Source: Burkholderia cepacia (GTDB lineage Bacteria > Pseudomonadota > Gammaproteobacteria > Burkholderiales > Burkholderiaceae). From it: a stretch of DNA of 64,000 nucleotides. The notes below the pieces were generated by a model that ran no database searches, had not been told where the DNA came from, and saw only the letters and a list, made by a program, of their open reading frames with translations. The DNA is taken from positions 620,001 through 684,000 of the forward strand of contig NZ_CP073639.1 of NCBI RefSeq assembly GCF_029962485.1, in the 5' to 3' direction. The translations under genes and the position numbers were made by a program. Of the stretch, positions 18,057-27,008 are shown piece by piece (the first letter of the stretch is position 1; each line of letters begins with the position of its first letter).

Positions 18057-19223
18057 ATGATGAAAGGTATCTTGAAGAAATCGCTGTTGTCGCTCGCGTT
18101 GCTGGCCGGCTTTTCCGCCGCGCACGCACAGAGCACGGTGACGCTGTACGGCGTCATCGACGAATCTATCCAGTTCACGCACAACGCCACACCCACCGGC
18201 AGCAACCAGCTCGGTCTCTATTCGGGCAACCTGTCCGGCAGCCGCTGGGGCCTGATGGGCAGCGAGGATCTCGGCGGCGGGCTGAAGGCGATCTTCCAGC
18301 TCGAGAACGGCTTCAACGTCAACAACGGCAAGATGGGCACCTATAACGGCACGACGTCGTTGTTCGGACGCCAGGCATACGTCGGCCTGCAAAGCAACCA
18401 GTACGGCACGCTCACGCTCGGCCGCCAGTACGATCCGCTCGTCGACCAGGTCCAGGGGCTCACCGACGACGCGTACTTCGGCAGCACGTTCGCCACCGCC
18501 GGCGACGTCGACAACTACGACAACAGCTCCCGCACCAACAACGCGATCAAGTACCTTTCGCCGAGCTACGGCGGGCTGCAGGTCGAGACGATGTATGCGC
18601 TCGGCGGCGTCGCTGGGCAAACGGGATCGGGGCAGACATGGTCGGTCGCGGCCTCGTACAACAACGGCCCGTTCTCGCTGGCGGCCGGCTACTACGTCGC
18701 CGACAACTCGAATTCGACGGTTGCGCGCACCGGCTGGTCGTCGACCTCCGACGGTACCTTCGACGGCCCCGTCAACTCGGGCTATGCGACGGCGAAGTCG
18801 ATCAATATCGCGCGCGTCGCCGCCCGCTACGTCGCCGGGCCGTATACGGTCGGCCTGTCGTACAGCAACGCGGCGTACAAGGCGGACGCGCAGTCGGCGT
18901 TTGCATCGACCGAGAAGTTCAACACTGGCCAGGCGTACTTCAACTACCAGGCCACGTCGGCGCTGCTGCTCGGCCTGGGCTACAGCTACACGCATGCGAG
19001 CGGCGATACCAACGCGTCCTACAACCAGGTGTCGCTCGGCGCCGACTACAGCCTGTCGAAGCGGACCGACGTGTATCTCGTCGGCGCGTGGCAGAAGGCA
19101 ACCGGTACGCAGCTGAACGCCGACGGCACGGTATCCAGCGCCGAAGCATCGATCGGCTCCTACGGCGTTGCCGGCACCGACAGCCAGGAGATGGTCAGCC
19201 TCGGCATCCGCCACCGGTTCTGA
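18057..19223 (+). CDS. Gram-negative general porin (OmpC/Omp38 type)
   Basis: This 388-residue trimeric beta-barrel porin allows passive diffusion of small solutes. The signal peptide (MMKGILKKSLLSLALLAGFSAAHA) is followed by the classic betaproteobacterial porin start QSTVTLYGVIDESIQF, then SRWGLMGSEDLGGGLKAIFQLENGF and FGRQAYVGLQSNQYGTLTLGRQYDPLVD. It ends in MVSLGIRHRF, with the terminal Phe used in outer-membrane targeting. AGGAG at 18047-18051 serves either the ATG at 18057 or the one at 18060; a longer upstream frame lacks a proper signal peptide. Confidence 0.96.
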   Translation: MMKGILKKSLLSLALLAGFSAAHAQSTVTLYGVIDESIQFTHNATPTGSNQLGLYSGNLSGSRWGLMGSEDLGGGLKAIFQLENGFNVNNGKMGTYNGTTSLFGRQAYVGLQSNQYGTLTLGRQYDPLVDQVQGLTDDAYFGSTFATAGDVDNYDNSSRTNNAIKYLSPSYGGLQVETMYALGGVAGQTGSGQTWSVAASYNNGPFSLAAGYYVADNSNSTVARTGWSSTSDGTFDGPVNSGYATAKSINIARVAARYVAGPYTVGLSYSNAAYKADAQSAFASTEKFNTGQAYFNYQATSALLLGLGYSYTHASGDTNASYNQVSLGADYSLSKRTDVYLVGAWQKATGTQLNADGTVSSAEASIGSYGVAGTDSQEMVSLGIRHRF

Positions 19224-19232
19224 TCGCAACGC

Positions 19233-19262
19233 GCGCCGGCCGCCGTTCGTCGCGGCCGGCGC
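19233..19262 (+). terminator. GC-rich hairpin after porin, possible terminator
   Basis: GCGCCGGCCGC at 19233-19243 pairs perfectly with GCGGCCGGCGC at 19252-19262 around an 8-nt loop, starting 10 bp after the porin stop. There is no following T-run, so it may act as an attenuating or 3'-protective hairpin rather than a classical intrinsic terminator. Confidence 0.5.
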
Positions 19263-19640
19263 ACGATTGCCCATCACGAGGACACCGCCGCATCCCGCCA
19301 CAATCATTTGAAATATTGCGGCCATCCGGTGCGCGGAAATACGCCGCCTCGCGCGAAATTCCGGAAAGCGACGGGTCATTACGCGTTGCCGCGCCGTATC
19401 GATTACCGATCACGTACATCGTGCGCTGTCACCTTCACCATATATCTCAATAATGGCCCGCCACTCTTGCGCAACGTCCAATTCAATCCGCTTACAAAGC
19501 GTCCATACGGGAGTCCTGAATATGACGAAACAATCTTGAAATTTATTTGACGATCGTGTGACCTATGCTTCCGTCACACCGAACACCGGCCGCTCCGATG
19601 GCGGCCGTGTTCCCCGACAGCAACAGTGAAAGGCCCGATC
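19263..19640. other. Gene-free, AT-rich interval
   Basis: About 380 bp before the next small gene, noticeably AT-rich at 19420-19560. It has no convincing ORF. It presumably contains the promoter for 19641-20015. Confidence 0.45.
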
Positions 19641-20015
19641 ATGTATCACACGATGCGCATGGAAGTCTCCACCGAATCCGGGTATCCAGTGATCAGGTTC
19701 ACGATCGACAGCCAGACCGCCGTGCTCGGTGTCCACGATATCGACCAGATGATCCTGCAGCTCGCGACCGCACGGGCGGCAATGCAGCCGACGCATCCGG
19801 TCGAGCCGCCGGAAGGCCAGTATCCGCTGCAGATCGACCCGTGCTGGCGGGTCGACCGGCTCGCCGATTACGACGGCGCCGTGCTGTCGATTCGTCATGT
19901 CGGCATGGGCTGGATCGCGTTCGCGCTGCCCGCCATCAACCTGACCAACCTCGTCGAAGCGCTCGCGTCGCCGCCAGAGACGGCCATGCCAGTCAATCAC
20001 GCGATGCTGAACTGA
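19641..20015 (+). CDS. Conserved-looking hypothetical protein, 124 aa
   Basis: This is a soluble 124-residue protein without signal peptide, transmembrane helix or motif I recognise. It is rich in short beta-type segments (YPVIRFTIDSQTAVLGVHDI, WIAFALPAINLTNLVEAL). The ATG at 19641 has a GAAAGG site at proper distance. Codon usage is that of the host, so it is probably a real gene. It precedes another small protein and the BamA/LptD paralogues in the same direction, but gaps of about 130 bp leave co-transcription open. Confidence 0.7.
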   Translation: MYHTMRMEVSTESGYPVIRFTIDSQTAVLGVHDIDQMILQLATARAAMQPTHPVEPPEGQYPLQIDPCWRVDRLADYDGAVLSIRHVGMGWIAFALPAINLTNLVEALASPPETAMPVNHAMLN

Positions 20016-20144
20016 CGCGCGATCGGCGCTGACCGGTCTCTTTACAGAAAGAGAATTCGGTTCATTTATTTCGCAATACGAACTACAAGGCGGTCCGCTC
20101 CTCGCCGGCGCGGGTCGTGGTTTTACGTTTCTTTCCGCCAGGAC

Positions 20145-20456
20145 ATGCCCATCATGCGAATCCCTTCTTCGACCGTCGCACTCGCGCGGCAACCCTTCGC
20201 CTATGCGTTGTCGGATTTCGGCGCCAGCAGCTGGTACCTGCTGCCGATCGACGCGCGCACGATCTTCCGCTGCCGGCTCACCGGCCGTTACGCCACGGGG
20301 CTGTCGCTGAGCGCAGTGTGCGGCAACGGCTACGCGGCCGTGCATCAGCTTGCCGAATCGCATGTCGGCACGGCGTCGCGCCTGCTCGTGCGCGATGCGC
20401 AGAACGACGCCGAACATCGCGTCCACGCGTTCGACGACGGGATCGACTGGCAGTGA
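20145..20456 (+). CDS. Hypothetical protein coupled to the BamA paralogue, 103 aa
   Basis: This 103-residue protein has no recognisable family, signal peptide or membrane helix (ALSDFGASSWYLLPIDARTIFRCRLTGRYATGLSLSAVCG). Its TGA overlaps the GTG start of the BamA-like gene in a GTGA, so the two are translationally coupled, and the small protein is probably part of the same outer-membrane assembly operon. An in-frame ATG at 20154 is an alternative start. Confidence 0.65.
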   Translation: MPIMRIPSSTVALARQPFAYALSDFGASSWYLLPIDARTIFRCRLTGRYATGLSLSAVCGNGYAAVHQLAESHVGTASRLLVRDAQNDAEHRVHAFDDGIDWQ

Positions 20457-22804
20457 AAACGCGTTCGTTCAGGTTCGGCTGGCTTGCCCGGCTGTGGTGG
20501 CTCACGCCGGCCGCGCTGCCGGTTCACGCTCAGACGATCGCGGCTGCGCAAACGGCGACCGGCACGCCGGCGTCGAGCGGCTTCGCGATCCAGGACATCC
20601 GTGTCGAAGGCCTGACGCGCATCGAGCCCGGCACCGTGTTCTCGTATCTGCCATTCAAGATCGGCGACACCTTTACCGACGACAAAGCCTCGGCCGCGAT
20701 CCGCGCGCTCTACGCGACCGGCTTCTTCAACGACGTGCGGATCGCGACGGAAGGCGACGTCGTCATCGTGAACGTCGCCGAGCGCTCGGTGATCGGCACG
20801 ATCGATTTCGCCGGGCTCCACGAGTTCGACAAGGACGCGATCGAGAAGGCGATGAAGGCGGTCGGGCTGGTATCCGGGCATGCCTATGACCCGTCGCTCG
20901 TCAGCAAGGCCGAGCAGGAACTCAAGCGGCAGTACCTGACGCGCGGCTATTACGCGGCCGAAGTGACGACCACCGTGAGCCCGATCGACCGCAATCGCGT
21001 GGGCCTGCTGTTTTCCGTCGTCGAAGGGCCGAGCGCGAAGATCAGGCAGGTCGCGTTCATCGGCAATCATGTGTTCAGCGATGCGACGTTGCGCGACGAA
21101 ATGCAGCTGTCGACGCCGAACTGGTTCTCCTGGTACACGAAGGACGACCTGTATTCGAAGGACAAGCTCTCGACCGATCTCGACGCCGTCCGCTCGTACT
21201 ACCTGGATCGCGGTTATCTGGAGTTCAACATCGAGTCGACCCAGGTGTCGCTGTCTCCGGACCGCAAGGACATGGACCTGACTGTCGCGCTGCACGAAGG
21301 CAAGCCGTACACGATCTCGGGCATCCGGCTCGCCGGTGACCTGCTCGGGCGCGAAGCCGAGCTGAACCGGATCATCGCGATCCGTGCCGGCGAGCACTTC
21401 TCTGCGGCAAAACTCAAGGACACGACGCAGGCACTGATCGACAAGCTCGGCGAATACGGTTACGCGTTCGCGACGATCAATACCGTGCCGCAGATCGACC
21501 AGCAGCATCACACCGTCGATCTCGCGCTGCAGGTCACGCCCGGGCGCCGCGTCTACGTTCGTCACATCGACATCCTCGGCAATACGCGCACACGCGACGA
21601 GGTGATCCGCCGCGAGATGCGGCAGATGGAAGACGCGTGGTTCGATTCGTCGCGCCTCAAGCTGTCGAAGGACCGCATCAACCGGCTCGGCTATTTCACC
21701 GACATCGACGTCACGACGGTGCCGGTCGAGGGCACGGCCGACCAGGTCGACGTGCACGTGAAGGTCACCGAGAAGCCGACCGGCACGATCTCGCTCGGCC
21801 TCGGCTACGGTTCGGGCGAAGGGCCGATCATCTCGGCCGGCGTGTCGCAGGACAACGTGTTCGGCAGCGGCCAGACGATCGCCGTCAACGCGAACACCGC
21901 GACGACGATGCGCACGCTGAGCGTGTCGCAAACCGATCCATACTTCACGATCGACGGCGTCAAGCGCATCACCGACGTGTACTACCGGACGACGCAGCCG
22001 CTCTACTACTCGAGCACGAACGACACGAGCTTCCGGATCATTTCGTACGGGGTCGACACGAAGTTCGGCATCCCGTTCTCCGAGACCGACATGGTGTATT
22101 TCGGGCTCGGGCTCGAACAGGACCGGCTCGACGTCGATTCGACGACGCCGCAGAGCTATATCGACTACGTGAACACGTTCGGTCGCGTGTCGAACGTCGC
22201 GCCATTCACGGTCGGCTGGTCGCGCGACCAGCGCGACAGCGTGCTGATCCCGGGACGCGGCTACTACCTGCAGGCGAATGCGGAATACGGCACGCCGATC
22301 GGCTCCGTGTCGTACTACAAGACCGACGTGCAGGCGCAGTACTACCACTCGTTCGCGCGCGGCCTCGTGCTCGGCCTGAATTTCCAGGCCGGCTACGGCA
22401 ACGGGCTCGGCGGGCAGCCCTACCCGATCTTCAAGAACTACTTCGCGGGCGGCATCGGGTCGGTACGCGGCTACGAGCCCGGCTCGCTCGGCCCGCGCGA
22501 CGCGACGACCGGCGACCCGATCGGCGGCTCGAAGATGGTGGTCGGCAATGTCGAGATGACCGTGCCGCTGCCCGGCACCGGCTACGACCGCACGCTGCGC
22601 GTGTTCACGTTCGTCGACGGCGGCAACGTCTGGGGCACCGAGGGCAACAGCGTCGGCGCGAACGGCTTGCGCTACAGCTACGGCATCGGGCTCGAATGGA
22701 TCTCGCCGATCGGCCCGCTGAAGATCGACTATGCGCTGCCGATCGTGCACCACACCGGCGACCAGTACCAGAAATTCCAGTTCCAGATTGGCACGTCGTT
22801 CTGA
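20453..22804 (+). CDS. bamA: BamA/Omp85-family outer-membrane assembly protein (paralogue)
   Basis: This is an outer-membrane insertase homologue that folds beta-barrel proteins. The 783-residue form starts at a GTG overlapping the previous stop; the frame is open further upstream, but only over the small gene. A signal peptide (WWLTPAALPVHA) leads into five POTRA repeats, the first beginning FAIQDIRVEGLTRIEPGTVFSYLPFKIGD. The 16-strand barrel follows, with the L6 motif SVRGYEPGSLGPRD (about residue 671) and terminal FQIGTSF. Essential bamA normally lies with skp/lpxD/fabZ, so this lone copy beside an LptD homologue is likely a second, accessory copy. Confidence 0.92.
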   Translation: MKTRSFRFGWLARLWWLTPAALPVHAQTIAAAQTATGTPASSGFAIQDIRVEGLTRIEPGTVFSYLPFKIGDTFTDDKASAAIRALYATGFFNDVRIATEGDVVIVNVAERSVIGTIDFAGLHEFDKDAIEKAMKAVGLVSGHAYDPSLVSKAEQELKRQYLTRGYYAAEVTTTVSPIDRNRVGLLFSVVEGPSAKIRQVAFIGNHVFSDATLRDEMQLSTPNWFSWYTKDDLYSKDKLSTDLDAVRSYYLDRGYLEFNIESTQVSLSPDRKDMDLTVALHEGKPYTISGIRLAGDLLGREAELNRIIAIRAGEHFSAAKLKDTTQALIDKLGEYGYAFATINTVPQIDQQHHTVDLALQVTPGRRVYVRHIDILGNTRTRDEVIRREMRQMEDAWFDSSRLKLSKDRINRLGYFTDIDVTTVPVEGTADQVDVHVKVTEKPTGTISLGLGYGSGEGPIISAGVSQDNVFGSGQTIAVNANTATTMRTLSVSQTDPYFTIDGVKRITDVYYRTTQPLYYSSTNDTSFRIISYGVDTKFGIPFSETDMVYFGLGLEQDRLDVDSTTPQSYIDYVNTFGRVSNVAPFTVGWSRDQRDSVLIPGRGYYLQANAEYGTPIGSVSYYKTDVQAQYYHSFARGLVLGLNFQAGYGNGLGGQPYPIFKNYFAGGIGSVRGYEPGSLGPRDATTGDPIGGSKMVVGNVEMTVPLPGTGYDRTLRVFTFVDGGNVWGTEGNSVGANGLRYSYGIGLEWISPIGPLKIDYALPIVHHTGDQYQKFQFQIGTSF

Positions 22805-25166
22805 TTCCGCCGCCGGCCTGCACCGCGCCGCGCGCGGCGGAATCGTCGCCCGCCTGCGCGCCGCCGCGATCGCGCTGCTCGTCGATGTCGCGTTGTCGAT
22901 CGCGCTCGGCGCGCCGCGCGACGCCGTTGCGCAGTTGCAGAATGCGGCGGCCGACCCGTACCGGATCGGCGACGCGTGGGGGCTGCGCATCGCGTCGCAA
23001 CTCGTCGAGCACCCGCTCGCCGCCGGCCAGGCCGCAACGACTTTCGGGATCGGCGCGGCGGCCACCGGCACCGTCGACCAGGACCTGTCACTACATGGCA
23101 ATGCTGAATTGCGGCGCGGCGCCTCGGTCGTGAAGGCCGACGCGATCCACTACGATACCGACACCGACATGACCGACGCGTACGGGCATGTGCAGGTCGT
23201 CCACGACGGCAACGCGTTTGCCGGCCCCGACGCGCACCTGCAGCTCGACAGCGCCGAAGGCACGATGACGTCACCGCACTACCACTTCAACCTGACGGGT
23301 GGCTCGGGCTCCGGCTCGCGCGTCGACCTGCTCGACGATTCGCGCGAGGTCATCTACGACAGCACGTACACGACCTGTCACTGCACGAACGATCCGGCCT
23401 GGTACCTGCGGGCGTCGCGGCTCGATCTCGACGACGCGGCGGGCGTCGGCGTCGCGCACGACGGCATCCTGTACTTCGCGGGCGTGCCGGTGTTTGCGTC
23501 TCCGTGGATGTCGTTTCCGCTGAACGGCGAGCGCAAGACCGGGATCCTGCCGCCCACGTTCGCGATCAGCTCGACCAACGGTTATGACATCGCCGTCCCG
23601 GTCTATTTCAATCTCGCGCCGAATGACGACCTGACGGTCACGCCGCGGCTGATGACCAAGCGCGGCGCGATGCTGACCACCGACTACCGCTACCTGAGCC
23701 CGACCTACTCCGGTTCGCTGTCCGTCAGCTATCTGCCGGACGACGCGACGACGCACACCAACCGCTACTCGATCGCGTTCCAGCATCGCGAGAACCTCGG
23801 CAACGGCTTCGCCGCGTATGCGAACTACAACCGCGTGTCCGACGCGTCGGTGCCGTCGGACTTCTCGAACGCAAACTCGGTCGTCGTCGGCTCGCAGACG
23901 CTGTTCCAGCAGGAGGCGGGCGTGACCTACAACCACGGGCCGTGGTCCGTCCTCGCGCGCGTGCAGAACTGGCAGTCGTTCACGACCACGCCGCCGTACA
24001 ACCGCGAGCCGGAACTCGATGCGAAATACACGCGCTACAACGTCGGCGGCTTCGACTTCGGCGCCGACGTCAACGCGACGCGCTTCACGATCCCGACCGC
24101 CGACTCGACCGAAGGCAACCGGCTGACGTTCGATACCTACGTCAGCTACCCGATCGTCGCACCGGGCTGGTACGTGACGCCGAAGTTCCAGTGGCATGCG
24201 GCGTCGTACGACCTCACGTCGATCGGCAGCGACGCACCGGCCGGCCAACCGAAGAATTTCAGCGTCAACGTGCCGACCGCGAGCCTCGACATGGGTGCGA
24301 CGTTCGAGCGCGCGGTCCGGCTGTTCGGCATCGACATGATCCAGACGCTCGAACCGAGGCTGTACTACGTCTATACGCCGTATCGCAACCAGACCTTCGC
24401 ACCGGCGTTCGACACCGCGCCGCTCGATTTCGGTCTCGCGGAGATCTTCACGAGCAACCGCTTCGTCGGCGGCGACCGCGTGAGCGACATGAACCGGCTG
24501 ACGGCCGGCGTCACCACGCGCTTCGTCGATGCCGGCAGCGGCACCGAGCTTGCGCGTTTCGTGCTCGCGCAGGAGTACTACTTCCGCGCGTCGCAGGTCA
24601 CGATGCCGGGCGACACGCCGCCGACGGTCGGCCCGTCCGACGTGATCGCCGGCGCGGCGCTTCGTGTCGGACCCGGCCTCGAACTGCAGCAGGCGGCCGA
24701 ATACAACCAGTCGAGCAGCGAGCTGACGCAGGCCACGGCCGGTATCGACTGGAAGCCGGCCGACGGCAAGGTGATCAATCTCGCGTACCTGTACGCACGG
24801 GCGAACGCGACGCTCGACGACGAGCCCGAGAACCAGGTGCTGCTGTCCGCACAGTGGCCGCTTACGCATGCGCTGTCGGGCGTCGGCTCGGTCGACTACG
24901 ATCTCGCCGCGCACCGGCTGGTGAGCGGGCTGCTCGGGTTTCAATATGCGGCCGACTGCTGGGCCATCAGCTTCGCGCTGCAGAAGTACACGAACTACAA
25001 CGGCACGACGTCGCCGACCACCGGCACGCGCGTGCTGGTGCAGTTGCAGCTCAACGGGCTGAGCCGCATCGACAACGGGCTGCAGCAGCAATTCCGCGCG
25101 AACGTGCCCGGATATTCGACGCCGACGCTGCCGGCGCCGACGTCGCGGTTCAGCGACTATCCGTAA
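22788..25166 (+). CDS. lptD: LptD-family LPS-assembly outer-membrane protein (paralogue)
   Basis: LptD with LptE inserts lipopolysaccharide into the outer leaflet. The N-terminal OstA/jellyroll domain (LSLHGNAELRRGASVVKADAIHYDTDTD) and the barrel domain (YFAGVPVFASPWMSFPLNGERKTGILPPTFAISSTNGYD) are intact. Cysteines at TCHCTND and ADCW could form the domain-linking disulfides seen in LptD. There is no good ATG after the bamA stop; a TTG at 22788, overlapping bamA by 17 bp, gives a 792-residue protein with a plausible signal peptide ending near DAVAQ. An ATG at 22731 would add shadow sequence. The true start is uncertain. Housekeeping lptD normally sits with surA, so this looks like a second copy. 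Confidence 0.88.
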   Translation: MARRSDSAAGLHRAARGGIVARLRAAAIALLVDVALSIALGAPRDAVAQLQNAAADPYRIGDAWGLRIASQLVEHPLAAGQAATTFGIGAAATGTVDQDLSLHGNAELRRGASVVKADAIHYDTDTDMTDAYGHVQVVHDGNAFAGPDAHLQLDSAEGTMTSPHYHFNLTGGSGSGSRVDLLDDSREVIYDSTYTTCHCTNDPAWYLRASRLDLDDAAGVGVAHDGILYFAGVPVFASPWMSFPLNGERKTGILPPTFAISSTNGYDIAVPVYFNLAPNDDLTVTPRLMTKRGAMLTTDYRYLSPTYSGSLSVSYLPDDATTHTNRYSIAFQHRENLGNGFAAYANYNRVSDASVPSDFSNANSVVVGSQTLFQQEAGVTYNHGPWSVLARVQNWQSFTTTPPYNREPELDAKYTRYNVGGFDFGADVNATRFTIPTADSTEGNRLTFDTYVSYPIVAPGWYVTPKFQWHAASYDLTSIGSDAPAGQPKNFSVNVPTASLDMGATFERAVRLFGIDMIQTLEPRLYYVYTPYRNQTFAPAFDTAPLDFGLAEIFTSNRFVGGDRVSDMNRLTAGVTTRFVDAGSGTELARFVLAQEYYFRASQVTMPGDTPPTVGPSDVIAGAALRVGPGLELQQAAEYNQSSSELTQATAGIDWKPADGKVINLAYLYARANATLDDEPENQVLLSAQWPLTHALSGVGSVDYDLAAHRLVSGLLGFQYAADCWAISFALQKYTNYNGTTSPTTGTRVLVQLQLNGLSRIDNGLQQQFRANVPGYSTPTLPAPTSRFSDYP

Positions 25167-25180
25167 GCTGCCCGCTCAAT

Positions 25181-25681
25181 GCCCACAACCGCTCGGCCGC
25201 GCCGGCATCGATCGCCCACGGCAATACGCCGTCCAGCGGGCGATGCTCGGCCGGCACCGACATCGCGAAAACGAGCCTCGCCACGCTCGTGCTCGCGCAG
25301 ACGTTGCGCGCCGCGATTGCGAGCGGCGCGGTGGCCGACTGCTGGCTCAATGCGCTGTCCGACCCGAAGGTCGGCCCGGTGCTGTCGGTGATGCACGGCG
25401 CGCCGGAACGGCGCTGGACGATCGACACGCTTGCATCGAGCGCCGGGATGTCACGCACGGCATTCGCGACGCACTTTCGCAGGATGGTCGGCAGCGCGCC
25501 GCTCGAATATCTCCATCGATGGCGGATGGTGATCGCGATGACGGTGCTCAAGGATTCGGACGAGCCGCTCGTGTCGATCGCCGAACGGATCGGCCATCTG
25601 TCGGATACCGCGTTCAGCGTCGCGTTCAAGCGCACGACCGGTATCAACCCGCGGCGGTATCGGATCGAGCAACGGGGTTAG
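25181..25681 (+). pseudogene. AraC-family regulator, C-terminal remnant
   Basis: This frame encodes the end of a cupin-type AraC regulator: the pre-HTH segment VLAQTLRAAIASGAVADCWLNALSDPKVGPVLSVMH, then both helix-turn-helix motifs (TLASSAGMSRTAFATHFRRMVG and SIAERIGHLSDTAFSVAFKRTTG), ending in NPRRYR. The N-terminal cupin half is missing: the frame runs back into the lptD 3' end without it. The only in-frame start before the HTH is a GTG at 25289, giving about 130 residues. It may be a dead fragment or a free DNA-binding domain. Confidence 0.65.
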
Positions 25682-25783
25682 CCCGCGACGTCGGGCAGCG
25701 AGAAAGCGCCGGGCTACCGCGCGCGTCCGACGCGGCGTAGGATGGCACAGTCACGACAAGCCTGCGCCCCACGGACCTCCCGC

Positions 25784-26458
25784 ATGAAAGCACACGACAC
25801 GCCCACGACCGAAACCTGGCACATGGACGACGCCACGGCCGCCACATGGGTGGGCGCGGCCGACCTGGGCCGCAGCACGCGATATGACAAGGGCGCCACG
25901 ATCTACCGGCAAGGCGACCCGGGCACGACGTTCTACTTCGTGCTGTCGGGCCGCGTCCAGGTATCGATCTTCCAGCGCGACGGCGCGGAATTCATCCTCG
26001 AAGTCATGGGGCGCTGGTCGATGTTCGGCGAAAGTCCCGCGATCGACGGCCATCCGCGGATCGCCACCGCGATCACCGTCGAGGCGTCGGAGCTGCTCGA
26101 ATTCGACATCCGCACGATCGAGGCGGCGATACCGGCACGCCCGGAACTTGCGATGTCGCTGATGCGCGTGATCGCGCTCAAGCAGCGCATCCTCGCGTCG
26201 CGCATCCAGTACCTCGCGCTCCCCAGGCCGGACATGCGCATCGGCGAATTGCTCGGCAGGCTGGCCGACCTGTACGGCGAACGGCACGACGGCCGCACGC
26301 TGATCACGATCCCGCTCACGCACGAGCAGATCGCGGCGATGACGGGTGCCACCCGCGTGACCGTCACGCGTGCGCTGAAACGGCTGGCGGACCTCGGCGC
26401 GATCGAGATCCGCCAGCGCCGCATCTGGGTGACCGATCCCTCCCGGCTGCTCGGCTGA
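25784..26458 (+). CDS. Crp/Fnr-family transcriptional regulator
   Basis: This is a 224-residue regulator with an N-terminal cyclic-nucleotide-binding-like beta-roll (GATIYRQGDPGTTFYFVLSGRVQVSIFQRDG, then LEVMGRWSMFGESPAIDGHPRIATAITVEASELLEFD), a dimerisation helix and a C-terminal winged helix (IPLTHEQIAAMTGATRVTVTRALKRLADLGAIEIRQRRIWVTD). The FNR iron-sulfur cysteines are absent, and the cAMP-contact residues are not clearly present, so the effector is unknown. An in-frame ATG at 25742 would lengthen it. It lies about 100 bp upstream of the RidA/HPPD genes on the same strand, which makes it a candidate regulator of them. Confidence 0.92.
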   Translation: MKAHDTPTTETWHMDDATAATWVGAADLGRSTRYDKGATIYRQGDPGTTFYFVLSGRVQVSIFQRDGAEFILEVMGRWSMFGESPAIDGHPRIATAITVEASELLEFDIRTIEAAIPARPELAMSLMRVIALKQRILASRIQYLALPRPDMRIGELLGRLADLYGERHDGRTLITIPLTHEQIAAMTGATRVTVTRALKRLADLGAIEIRQRRIWVTDPSRLLG

Positions 26459-26555
26459 TTTGTAAACGCCTATACAGACTTCCCTTTGCCGCGCCGGTAA
26501 AGTCCGCGCATCGGCTATCCGCTGGTGGACAGTCATCCCTTGCAAAGGAGAAGTC

Positions 26556-26972
26556 ATGAACGGCATCCAACGCCTGCGCCTCCCCGACGACGACCCGACG
26601 TTCGGCGGCAATCGCATCTTCGACCTGTTCGAGTACGTGCCGGCGGTTACCGCGCACGGCCTCGTCTTCATCGCCGGTCAGATCGGCCTGCGCGCCGACG
26701 GTTCGATTCCGGAATCGCCCGCCGAACAGATCGACGCGGCATTCACGCGGATCGAAGCGATCCTCGCGCATCTCGGCCTGAACTTTTCGGATGTCGTCGA
26801 GCTGGTGTCCTATCACGTCGATATCGGCACGCACCTTGCAGATTTTCGCGCGGCGAAATCGCGCTACATGCGCGCGGATTTTCCCGCCTGGACGATCCTC
26901 GGCGTCGCCGCGCTAGCTCGCCCGGAACTGGTCGTCGAGATCAAGGTCGTCGCGGCGACGCGCGATGCATGA
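26556..26972 (+). CDS. RidA/YjgF-family protein
   Basis: This 138-residue member of the RidA (YjgF/YER057c) family of imine/enamine deaminases is preceded by an AAAGGAG site. Family features are GLVFIAGQIGLRADGSI, the trimer-interface helix AFTRIEAILAHLGLNFSDVVELVSYHVD and the C-terminal WTILGVAALARPELVVEIKVVA. In canonical RidA an Arg about ten residues before the end binds the substrate carboxylate; here that region reads LARPELVVEIK, so the Arg is present but offset. It is probably co-transcribed with the HPPD-like gene 36 bp downstream. Confidence 0.9.
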   Translation: MNGIQRLRLPDDDPTFGGNRIFDLFEYVPAVTAHGLVFIAGQIGLRADGSIPESPAEQIDAAFTRIEAILAHLGLNFSDVVELVSYHVDIGTHLADFRAAKSRYMRADFPAWTILGVAALARPELVVEIKVVAATRDA

Positions 26973-27008
26973 CGGCATCGTCATGCGCCATACAATCAGG
27001 ATTCCGAC

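Noticed and set aside
22731..22787. ATG at 22731 as the lptD start
   Set aside because: It would overlap the end of bamA by 74 bp and add Arg/Ser-rich residues typical of shadow frames before the signal peptide. The TTG at 22788 is preferred, though not certain.
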